A stretch of 63,629 bases of DNA, taken from assembly GCA_947571115.1 (NCBI GenBank), contig CANOWW010000012.1:1-63629 (forward strand), given 5' to 3'. Source of the stretch: an uncultured Clostridium sp. Its GTDB lineage: Bacteria; Bacillota; Clostridia; TANB77; CAG-508. Both the position numbers and the translations under genes were made by a program. The notes beneath the pieces are model-generated. The model worked only from the letters and a program-made list of their open reading frames with translations, had not been told where the DNA came from and made no database searches. This document shows, piece after piece, positions 43,537 through 51,547 of this stretch; within the stretch, counting starts at the first letter, position 1; every line of letters begins with the position of its first letter.

Positions 43537-45208
43537 ATGGAACAAGAAAAAATAAAATCACCAGAACAAGTTTTGCAAGGGATGAGAAATTTTTTCACAA
43601 AAGATAGAAAATTTATTATGTTGTTAACCATTATTTTAGGGATTATCACACATTTTTTGCTACTTTCCAACTTAATTTGGAGCCCAGATGGCTTGCTAAA
43701 TGGCATTCATTACACGGCGGGGCGGCTATGAAGCAAGTCTTGGGCGTTGGGGAATTAACCTCATTGATTCGCTCCGCAACAATATTGCAATCCCATTTAT
43801 CACAACATTCATTTCCATTGTGATAATGGGGTTAATTAACGTAATGTTAATCGAACTTTTTGAAATCAAAAACAAACTTTTCCAAGTTTTAATCATGGCA
43901 AGTGTCGTTGTTTCGCCAAGTTTATGTATGGCGCTTTTGTACGCCTATACAGCAGACGCATACTTATTCGCGATGCTTTTTTCTGTTCTTACGCCATACG
44001 CTTTTTATTCCATAAAAAACAAAAAACGAGGCATTTGTTTGGCAGGAATTTCGTTTATTTTCATGTTGTCCATTTATCAAAGTTATATGGGATTTACAAT
44101 TGGGCTGATTTTAATGGTAAATATTAGAAAATTATTGGCGCAAGAAAAAACGGTGCTAGAAGTCATCAAAGACATTGCCCAAAAAGCAGCAATGTTAGTG
44201 ATTTTCGCAATTTTGTATGCCGCCATTACAGTGTTGTACCTAAAAATCAACCACTTGACAATGTCAACCTACAAAGGGACCAACCAAATTGGGCTTGTCA
44301 CAATCCTGATCTCAATCATTCCTTCTATCAAAAACGCATACATAGCATTTTTTAAGTATTTTTTTGCAGATGGTATTATCTTAAATAGAGCATGGAAACG
44401 CGAAAAATTGTATGCGATTTTCTTTGCATTATTTACAGTTTCAACATTTATTTGGCTGACCCAATTATGGAAAAATAAGCAAACCAAAAAAGATTTTTTT
44501 GCCAGAACTGTGTTAGCATTTGTTTTAATTGCCCTATTGCCTGTTGCTTTAAACGTAGTTGTTATCATTGCTTCAGGGAATGAAATCTATTTTTTAATGG
44601 CAACCCAAATGCTTCTTATGATACCGTTTTCACTTATGATTTTTGAGGAATTAGGCACTAAAAGTAGCTTGGTAAATTTGCTCAATTGGGCAGCAAGCCT
44701 TGTTTTGATTGTGATTATGATAACTTATTTTTTGTCGATTGTAGTCACTTATCAAACAACGCAAATGACGTATGAACAAGCGGAAAAGGTTGCCAATCGC
44801 ATTTTGGTCAGAATGGAGGAGACGCCGGGTTATCGTTCTGGCATGAACAAACTTTTTGCAGGCGTTATTGATGATGTGAATTTTCCGAAAACGCTCGATA
44901 TTTATAATTTGGCAGTGACCAACAGTTTGCGCTCTTCGATTTTTCATGCGACCTATTGGGGGCAAGAAGCCACTTGGCGCAATTTCATGGAGGTATTTTG
45001 CGGGGTACGTATAAACTTTTGCGAAGATTATGAATATCATAATATCATTCATTCAGATGAATTTAAGCAAATGGACATTTTCCCGGGAGAAAATTCGGTC
45101 AAAATGATTCAAGATGTGATGGTGGTCAAATTTACGGAAACGCCAGCCAATCCGCCACCTTCAGAAAATTTGGTAAAACACGGAATTTATATTGAGGAGG
45201 AACTATGA
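43537..45208 (+). CDS. GtrII-like polytopic membrane protein, +1 shift at CGG
   Basis: Starts ATG 43537 (MEQEKIKSPEQVLQG). In frame it stops after 64 residues at GCG GGG CGG CTA TGA; skipping the C of CGG 43723 gives YTAGGYEASLGRWG and a 556-aa protein with about 10-11 membrane helices. The joined GGYE..GRWG segment is what the GtrII glucosyltransferase family (Glucos_trans_II) shows near its first loop. GtrII-type proteins glucosylate surface polymers with lipid-linked sugar. The partner genes gtrA/gtrB are absent. Its stop overlaps the epimerase start (ATGA). Confidence 0.75.
43723..43725 (+). other. +1 frameshift site CGG (GtrII-like)
   Basis: GGG CGG CTA TGA in frame; GGG (C) GGC TAT GAA continues the protein. 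Confidence 0.75.
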
Positions 45209-46077
45209 ATACAAGTATCGAAAATGAAAATTTAAAACTAGAAATTAGCACATTTGGGGCAGAGCTTCAGAAAATCGAAAATAAGAAAAATGGCAAAAAT
45301 TATTTGTGGCACGGGGACAAAGCTTTTTGGGGCAGAAGGGCGCCGGTTTTGTTTCCTTTTGTGGGAGCCTTGAAAAATAAGGAATATTGTTATCATGACA
45401 AAGTTTATCAAATGGGGCAACATGGCTTTGCGAGGGATATGGAATTTGAGCTTTTGGAAAAAACGGAAAATGGTTGCTGGTATGTTTTAAATTCAAATGC
45501 AGAAACTTTGGAAAAATACCCATTTGAGTTTTGCCTAAAAATTGGCTATGAATTGCAGGAAAATAAAATTAAGGTAATGTGGAAAGTTGAAAATCAAGGG
45601 GCGCAAACGATGTATTTTTCAATTGGGGCGCATCCTGCATTTTGTGTGCCAGCGGAGCAAAGAGAGGAATGCTACTTGAAATTTGACACAGTGAATTCAT
45701 TGATTAATACGGGTTTGGAAAACGGTTTGGCGCCTGTGAAAAACGAGGTAAATGGCAAGATTGACTTGGAAAATGGTTATTTAAAAATTGCGCCAGAACT
45801 GTTCAAGCAAGATGCGTTAATTCTAGAAAACCACCAAGTGCAAGAAATTTCGCTTTGTTTGTCAGACAAAAAGCCATATGTTACAGTGAAATTTGATACG
45901 CCGCTGGTTGGAATTTGGTCTCCGTATAAAGAAAATTGCCCATTTGTGTGCATCGAGCCTTGGTATGGAAGATGCGACAGCGTTGATTTTGAGGGAGATT
46001 TGGAAGAGCGTAAATGGCAACAAGAGTTAAAATTAGGCGAAAAATTCGAGGCAGAATATGGAATTTTAGTGGAGTAA
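45205..46077 (+). CDS. Aldose 1-epimerase family protein
   Basis: 290 aa. Galactose-mutarotase-like fold of the LacX/YihR group: IENENLKLEISTFGAELQKIENKK, LWHGDKAFWGRRAPVLFPFVG, IGAHPAFCVP (His) and GIWSPYKENCPFVCIEPW with the catalytic Glu. Likely converts alpha and beta sugar anomers; the sugar is unknown. Translation is coupled to the GtrII-like gene by a 4-base overlap, so a role with that surface sugar is possible. RBS GAGGAGG. Confidence 0.9.
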   Translation: MNTSIENENLKLEISTFGAELQKIENKKNGKNYLWHGDKAFWGRRAPVLFPFVGALKNKEYCYHDKVYQMGQHGFARDMEFELLEKTENGCWYVLNSNAETLEKYPFEFCLKIGYELQENKIKVMWKVENQGAQTMYFSIGAHPAFCVPAEQREECYLKFDTVNSLINTGLENGLAPVKNEVNGKIDLENGYLKIAPELFKQDALILENHQVQEISLCLSDKKPYVTVKFDTPLVGIWSPYKENCPFVCIEPWYGRCDSVDFEGDLEERKWQQELKLGEKFEAEYGILVE

Positions 46078-46089
46078 TGAGTCTTGAAT

Positions 46090-46878
46090 TTAATTCCCTG
46101 TGCTGCGATATTGTTTTAGTGCCCAATTCCAAGCGCTAATAGCTATCAGCCAAACTGTTATTGTGATGCAAGGCACAACGAAAAATAAATTGCTTTGGTT
46201 TTCAAACAAATAGTCTAGAGTTGGAAAGTAAGACGCAAAAGCAAAAGGCAAAATAAAACTAATTAAAATTCGCACAAATTTATTATAGATTTCGATTGGA
46301 TATTGGGCAAGTTTGTGCATCTGGAAAACAGACCAAACGACCTCATTGGATTTATAAGTCCAAAATCCAGTAATACTAAAAATCGTTTGAATTCCCCCAA
46401 TGATAAAGCCGCCTAAAATGCCAAAATATAAAATTTTCAAAAGCAACCAAAAAGTCATAGAAATTTCTAATTTTATGAGCATAGTGACGATTAAAATAAT
46501 AGAAAGGATCACATAGCTCATAGAAGACGAACTTTGCGATTCGCCTAAAACCGAAATCAATGGATGAACAGGGCGTAGCAAAATGGTATCAAATTTGCCT
46601 TTTCGGATAAATTTTCTTCCAATATCGTAAGTAGAGTCAAACAGTAATTCATTGACAGACAAGGCTAGCATCATAACGCCATACAATAGTAACAATTGCT
46701 GGAAATTCCAGCCAGCGATGGCGTCTGTATTTTGAAAAATAATCCATATAAAGATGAGTTCAATGATTTGAAACGTTAGTTGTGAAAATGTTCCAATCAA
46801 GAAATCGATGCGATATTCCATCATTTTTTTGAGTGATGCGCCTAAAAAAGCGAAATATAATTTTAGGTTTTGTATCAT
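46090..46878 (-). CDS. ABC-2-type exporter permease (DUF990-like)
   Basis: 262 aa, six predicted membrane helices. Matches the ABC2_membrane_6/DUF990 type: MEYRIDFLIGTFSQLTFQIIELIFIWIIF, ELLFDSTYDIGRKFIRKGKFDTILLRPVHPL and VWSVFQMHKLAQYPIEIYNKFVR. The LLRPVHPL stretch is characteristic. Start at MIQNLK (46878), since GGAGG lies just upstream inside the first permease's end. Forms a heterodimeric exporter with the 46880 permease and the ATPase. Confidence 0.9.
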   Translation of the reverse strand: MIQNLKLYFAFLGASLKKMMEYRIDFLIGTFSQLTFQIIELIFIWIIFQNTDAIAGWNFQQLLLLYGVMMLALSVNELLFDSTYDIGRKFIRKGKFDTILLRPVHPLISVLGESQSSSSMSYVILSIILIVTMLIKLEISMTFWLLLKILYFGILGGFIIGGIQTIFSITGFWTYKSNEVVWSVFQMHKLAQYPIEIYNKFVRILISFILPFAFASYFPTLDYLFENQSNLFFVVPCITITVWLIAISAWNWALKQYRSTGN

Positions 46879-46879
46879 G

Positions 46880-47671
46880 TTATCCTCCATTTATTGTAAT
46901 ATTTTTGACTGCTTTATGAAAAACAAATTTAGCAATAGCATAGAGCAAAACAATCCAAATGCACTGTTTTATCATAATTTGACAAATTTCTGCTGTGTTT
47001 AATTCGCCAAAATAAATGTTAATTGGCGTGTAAATGCAATCTTTAAATGGCAGAAAATTGGCGATTTTTTGCAGAAATTCTGGGAATAATGAAATGGGCG
47101 CAATCATGCCAGAAAAGATATTTAAAATAGCGCGTTTTAGAACTTCAACGCCCCAAATGGAGTCGGTGTAAAAGGCGGTCATTCCAAGAATTAATTCAAA
47201 AAAGTAAACAACAAGGACAGATAAGCTGATAACACCAAGGAAACACAGAAAATTCACAAGTCCTGCTGGTGGCAAAACACCAAACAACAAAGCACAAATG
47301 CCAAATGTTAAAACACCAACAATAACAGCTTCAATTAGTTCGCCAACACGAATTCCAAAGTAATAACCAAAATAGGAAATCGGGTTTAGCAATTCTTTTA
47401 AAATTTCGCCTTCGCGAATGGCAATTCCAATCGTTTCATTAATGCCCCAAACAATGATTGGATTTAAGGAAACAACTAAAATATAATATGTCGTAATTTG
47501 TTCAAAACTCATGCCAGAAATTTGCCCGCCTTGGTTGTAAATGGCGAGCCAAATAAAGATGTACACCGTAATTTCTACAATGAAATTGAAAATATATAAA
47601 ATTAAATCAAAACGATAATACAAGTTTTCGTTTGCATTTTGTTTGGCAATTGCCCAAATTCTACTTAGCAT
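46880..47671 (-). CDS. ABC-2-type exporter permease (DUF990-like)
   Basis: 263 aa, six membrane helices. YRFDLILYIFNFIVEITVYIFIWLAIY and EGEILKELLNPISYFGYYFGIRVGELIEA are the counterparts of its partner permease. Start at ATG 47671 (GAGGTGA 8 bases upstream), overlapping the ATPase stop. Together the three genes form a polyketide/drug-type exporter of the daunorubicin-resistance class; the substrate is unknown. The NRPS product is only a speculative cargo. Confidence 0.88.
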   Translation of the reverse strand: MLSRIWAIAKQNANENLYYRFDLILYIFNFIVEITVYIFIWLAIYNQGGQISGMSFEQITTYYILVVSLNPIIVWGINETIGIAIREGEILKELLNPISYFGYYFGIRVGELIEAVIVGVLTFGICALLFGVLPPAGLVNFLCFLGVISLSVLVVYFFELILGMTAFYTDSIWGVEVLKRAILNIFSGMIAPISLFPEFLQKIANFLPFKDCIYTPINIYFGELNTAEICQIMIKQCIWIVLLYAIAKFVFHKAVKNITINGG

Positions 47672-48666
47672 GAATGACGTCACCTCGATATAATTCCTTC
47701 AAAATTTCTTCTAAATCTTGTTCTTGGATGTGTAAATCCAAAATCTCACAATGGTTGGAAATATAGTTTACAATATTGATAATTGTTGTTTTTTCATGAT
47801 TAAATTTAATTTTTAAATGTTGGTCGGATTCTTCAAAAACTTCAAAATCTTCGTCAGCAGTTTCCATACTTAGATTTTTAGTTTTGTTCTCAACGACAAA
47901 TTCTGCAATAATATATTTTCCATAGGTGTTTTTGAAAACTTCCTTCGCACCGTCGTAAATGATTTGCCCTTTATCCAGAAGAATGATACGATTGCAAACA
48001 TCCTCAATATCTTTCAAATCGTGAGTAGTTAGGATAACCGTTGTGTTTTTTTCTGCATTAATATCCTTGATAAATTTGCGAATATTTTCCTTGACCAAAA
48101 TGTCGAGCCCAATGGTTGGCTCGTCCAAGTAAACGACTTTTGGGTTATGCAAAAAAGTAGCAGCAATTTCGCAGCGCATTTTTTGCCCTAAACTTAAATT
48201 TTTGACTTGTTTATTTAAAAGTTCTGATAAATCCAAAATTTCAGTAAATTTTTTCAAATTTTTCTTGTATTCGTCATGTGAAATTTGATACATTTTTTGG
48301 ATTAATTGAAAGGATTCAATGACTGGCAAGTCCCACCATAACCCGCGTTTTTTGCCCAAAAACAGCACCGATTTGTCGGTTATTTTGAATTCTTTTTTCA
48401 TACGGCACGATGCCGTTTACAGTAACTTTTCCAGAAGTAGGCGTCAATAGACCGGTTAGCATTTTGATGGTAGTGGATTTTCCAGCGCCATTCTCGCCAA
48501 TATAGCCAACTAATTCGCCTTCTTCAATTTGGAAATCAATATGATTAACAGCCATATGTTCCTTATATTTTGGATGAAATAAATGCTTGATATAACCTAA
48601 CATGCCAGCGTCTTTTTGACTTATTTTATAGGTTTTTACTAAATCTTGTACTTCAATTAATGCCAT
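47661..48666 (-). CDS. ABC exporter ATP-binding protein, +1 shift at CGG
   Basis: Starts ATG 48666 (AAAGGAG). MALIEVQDLVKTYKI, Walker A GENGAGKSTTI, then the frame reaches ACG CGG GTT at 48345 (minus strand); skipping C gives GQKTGLWWDLPVIESF, the conserved GQKTxLWWDLP segment of daunorubicin-type ATPases, and a 334-aa protein with signature LSLGQKMRCEIA and Walker B VVYLDEPTIGLD. Relatives usually have Q where the skip gives G. Unshifted, the protein lacks its signature and Walker B. Confidence 0.82.
48343..48345 (-). other. +1 frameshift site CGG (ABC ATPase)
   Basis: Minus strand ACG CGG GTT in frame; ACG (C) GGG TTA TGG TGG gives T-G-L-W-W-D. A quadruplet CGGG read as one residue would also fit. 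Confidence 0.75.
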
Positions 48667-48697
48667 AAAATGCTCCTTTAATTTATTCATTAACAAT

Positions 48698-48726
48698 AAG
48701 ATAGCATAAAGGACAAAGAATTGCAA
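48698..48726 (-). promoter_or_regulatory. Sigma-A promoter of the ABC exporter operon
   Basis: On the minus strand TTGCAA, 17 bases, TATCTT. Confidence 0.65.
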
Positions 48727-48754
48727 GAGGGATGTAGAAAAGTTGTAAAAAGTA

Positions 48755-48782
48755 TTGACAAAAAATATAATTGATATATAAT
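48755..48782 (+). promoter_or_regulatory. Sigma-A promoter of a short transcript
   Basis: TTGACA, 16 bases, TATAAT, with no ORF following before a strong terminator. Confidence 0.7.
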
Positions 48783-48788
48783 AATAGT

Positions 48789-48877
48789 GTATGATATATA
48801 TTTAAAATATTATATAAATCTGATGATGGCATAGAAAAAATTAAAGAAAAGGTAGTGTGTGCTGACACTACCTTTTT
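48789..48877 (+). ncRNA. Candidate small RNA
   Basis: About 89 bases from the presumed start of the promoter at 48755 to a terminator (AAAAGGTAGTGT / ACACTACCTTTTT, 48847-48877). No ORF longer than four codons. The 5' part is AT-rich and unstructured, as in base-pairing small RNAs. No known family recognised. Confidence 0.4.
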
Positions 48878-49032
48878 AATTTTAACTAAAAAGAACGATT
48901 ATACTGCACACAAGGTTAGCAATTTCAAGAGCAATATACAATTTTTTGAAAAATATCTAAAATTTAATATAGACATTCTAAAAAAAATATTATATAATAA
49001 TGTTGTAAAATATTAAGAATGGATGAATAAGT

Positions 49033-50493
49033 ATGAGAATTAATGATTTTAGAGAGATGCAGCAAAACCTTGAGCAAATGCGTCATAATCTAGAAGACAT
49101 AAAAAAAGTGGATTACATACAACCAGATTTAGGGAAGAAACGTAGGAAAGGGAGACGAGCTGTACAAAAAAAAATTAGTGAAATTGCGCATCCAAAGTTA
49201 ACCAAAATTGCGAGAGAAGAACAAATTATTGTCATGGTGACAATTTTTATTGTAGCAGCTACTTTTATTTTTTCGACTAGCATTTTTGCTAAAACGATTT
49301 CTGAAAACACAGTCGAAAAACAGGAAATTGCCCAAGAAAATGAGCCAGAACTACAAATAGAAAATACGCAAGAACCAGAAATAACACAAGAAAAAGAACA
49401 ATCTGCACAACCGGTCAATGCTGCAGGAGAATTGGTTTTAGAGAGCAATGAAAATGCGATTGAATTAGAAAATATTTTGATGCAAAATGTGAGTGTTTTG
49501 AAATCGAAAGAATATGCTGAAGAGGTTCGCCCAATGGACTTTGAAACAAAATATGAGGACAACCCTAATTTGCCAGAAGGCGAAGAAAAAATTGTGCAAG
49601 AAGGAATTGCAGGAACTAAGCAAGTAACAGTTATTAAATCTTATGAAAACGATGAATTAGTAGTTGAAAATGTGCTAAGTGAGCTACCAATGGCGAATTC
49701 GACACCAGAAATTATCGAGCGAGGTACTTCAAAATTTTTGGCAGACAACAAAGTTCATTTAGATGATAAAATGTATTTGACGAAGGAAGTCGAGTTAAAA
49801 AAAGAGGCGGAAAATTCTGCAGAAAATGTTTGCACGATTTTGAAAAGTTTAGACGTGGTTTTGTTAGAATTAAAAGACGAAAATTGGTGCAAAATCAATT
49901 TTGATGGTTTGGAAGGATATGTCGAATGCAAAAATTTGACTTCAAGCAAAGTAACGCCGGGCGTTGTGGAAGCCAATCGTGTGCAAAGAATCAAAATGAC
50001 GTTATCAGAAAGTATGCCACTCAACGAATCAACAGATTTGACGTTGGAAGATTACAAAAAAATGTTGTCAGGAAATGCGTCTGACAAAAACCGTATTTTA
50101 GAAGAAAATGCAGAAGTTTTTTACAACATGGACAAGAATTATCACATCAATGGCGTATTTCTGGCGGCTATTGCAATTCATGAAAGTGCATGGGGAACGT
50201 CGACGATTGCCAATGACAAAAAGAATTTGTTTGGTTATGGTGCCTATGACAATTCGCCATATGCGAGCTCATTTACATTTGATACATATGCCGAAGGGAT
50301 TGAATTAGTGGCAAAAGCTTTGGTAAAATATTACATTAATGAAGAAGGAACACCGATTTACGGGGAGGAATTGGCAAAAGGTTCTTATTACGAGGAACCA
50401 ACTGTTGCCTCTGTCAACAAAAGGTATGCAAGTGACGAAAATTGGCATAATAGAGTATATTCTTATATGGAATATTTGTATAATAGATTATAG
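49033..50493 (+). CDS. Membrane-anchored GH73 N-acetylglucosaminidase with SH3 domain
   Basis: 486 aa. Basic cytoplasmic N-terminus, membrane helix (about 65-88), an acidic linker, an SH3-type domain (about 250-305; CTILKSLDVVLLELKDENWCKI) and a C-terminal glucosaminidase domain with catalytic Glu in AIAIHESAWGTSTIAN (near 383) and GYGAYDNSPY. It would cut peptidoglycan glycan strands at the cell surface. The following gene lies 12 bases downstream. Confidence 0.9.
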   Translation: MRINDFREMQQNLEQMRHNLEDIKKVDYIQPDLGKKRRKGRRAVQKKISEIAHPKLTKIAREEQIIVMVTIFIVAATFIFSTSIFAKTISENTVEKQEIAQENEPELQIENTQEPEITQEKEQSAQPVNAAGELVLESNENAIELENILMQNVSVLKSKEYAEEVRPMDFETKYEDNPNLPEGEEKIVQEGIAGTKQVTVIKSYENDELVVENVLSELPMANSTPEIIERGTSKFLADNKVHLDDKMYLTKEVELKKEAENSAENVCTILKSLDVVLLELKDENWCKINFDGLEGYVECKNLTSSKVTPGVVEANRVQRIKMTLSESMPLNESTDLTLEDYKKMLSGNASDKNRILEENAEVFYNMDKNYHINGVFLAAIAIHESAWGTSTIANDKKNLFGYGAYDNSPYASSFTFDTYAEGIELVAKALVKYYINEEGTPIYGEELAKGSYYEEPTVASVNKRYASDENWHNRVYSYMEYLYNRL

Positions 50494-50505
50494 TAGGATA
50501 GAATA

Positions 50506-51327
50506 ATGAGAGAAAAAATCGTAAAAATCATCATTCCGATTGTTTTAATTAGCGTTTTGGTTTTATTGGGGATGATTAGTTATCAGTTTATTTTTAAGAA
50601 AATAGCTGCGAGAAACAGGTTTGTAGAGGAACTTATGGTAATTGCTCAGGCGAATGAAAAGCCTGTTTTTCGTGTGGCGAAAATGCTAAAATACAGCAGC
50701 GCAGAGGCGGTAGACAACACGGCAGAGCAAAATTTGCAGGATATTAGCATTTCGCAATATTCGGATGTGGCGCTTTATATTGACAATTTTAGTAGTGAAT
50801 TAACGCAGGAAAATACAGTAAAGGAGCTGTATTTGGACAATTTTAAGATTGATGTGGATTATAATTATGGGACGCCAGCGTTGTATTATAAAAATCCGCT
50901 TGAGATTTCCAAGTTTCGTTTGATTGAACAAAATTTAATTGATCAAAGATTGGATTACAAAATTGTTTACACGAACGAAGACAACCAAAACAGCAGTTAT
51001 GCCGAGCCAGTTTTTTTTACAGATTGTTCTAACCCGATTACGTTGGGTTACATTAATAAAAACATTGTCAACCAATATCAAGTTACAAAAGATAATGGGT
51101 TGGTGTCTTTTGACGGAAGAATTTTTAACAATTTAGATATCGATTTAGCAAAGTTGTCGCCCAAAATTCACTTTACGATTCATATCAAAAATAATTTGGA
51201 CGAAAATTTTATTTGCAATATGAGTGCCAATTTGCAATTAGAAATAGACGAAGGAAGCGTAAAAAGTGGCTATATCATTCAGATTTTAGACGACATTGAA
51301 TATTATCGTTTCTTTAAGGAAGTGTAA
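50506..51327 (+). CDS. Membrane-anchored hypothetical protein (273 aa)
   Basis: N-terminal membrane helix (about 8-28, IIIPIVLISVLVLLGMISY) and an extracytoplasmic region of mixed strands (LYIDNFSSELTQENTVKEL, IHFTIHIKNNLDENFICNM). Cysteine-poor, no lipobox. No family recognised. It is 12 bases after the glucosaminidase gene, so it probably acts with it at the cell wall. Confidence 0.72.
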   Translation: MREKIVKIIIPIVLISVLVLLGMISYQFIFKKIAARNRFVEELMVIAQANEKPVFRVAKMLKYSSAEAVDNTAEQNLQDISISQYSDVALYIDNFSSELTQENTVKELYLDNFKIDVDYNYGTPALYYKNPLEISKFRLIEQNLIDQRLDYKIVYTNEDNQNSSYAEPVFFTDCSNPITLGYINKNIVNQYQVTKDNGLVSFDGRIFNNLDIDLAKLSPKIHFTIHIKNNLDENFICNMSANLQLEIDEGSVKSGYIIQILDDIEYYRFFKEV

Positions 51328-51363
51328 AAAAGGAGAAAATCTTAAAATTTTCTAGCAAACCTC

Positions 51364-51392
51364 TTGCCAAATGAGAAATTTCATTATATAAT
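51364..51392 (+). promoter_or_regulatory. Sigma-A promoter of SRP RNA
   Basis: TTGCCA, 17 bases, TATAAT; predicted start near 51400, just before the RNA helix. Confidence 0.8.
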
Positions 51393-51406
51393 AAGAAAAA
51401 AGAACG

Positions 51407-51524
51407 AGGCTTCTTTTTAGGAAGGTATGTTTCAATAAAAAGCTATGAATCTCGTCAGGTTCGAGAGAAAGCAGCGATAAGTAGTGTATTTATGTGATTG
51501 ACATGCCTTCCTTAAGGGAAGTCT
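51407..51524 (+). ncRNA. ffs: Signal recognition particle RNA (small bacterial type)
   Basis: Contains the conserved apical loop and Ffh site CGTCAGGTTCGAGAGAAAGCAGCG (GTCAGG...GNRA...AAGCAGC). The ends pair through CTTCTTTTTAGGAAGGTATG / CATGCCTTCCTTAAGGGAAG. About 118 nucleotides, so it lacks the long Alu domain of Bacillus SRP RNA. It lies directly upstream of dnaX, the same order as in Bacillus. Confidence 0.9.
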
Positions 51525-51547
51525 TTATAATACGAAAGGAAGAAAAT

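Noticed and set aside
15023..48666. Treating the broken genes as ordinary pseudogenes or sequencing errors
   Set aside because: All nine breaks are the same +1 event at the same codon phase, and both halves of each gene look intact. Errors or decay should scatter across phases, bases and stop codons. It still needs read-level confirmation.
46090..48666. Dedicated exporter of the NRPS product
   Set aside because: It lies 4 kb away, in a separate operon with its own promoter. The idea is speculative, so it is not claimed as part of the NRPS cluster.
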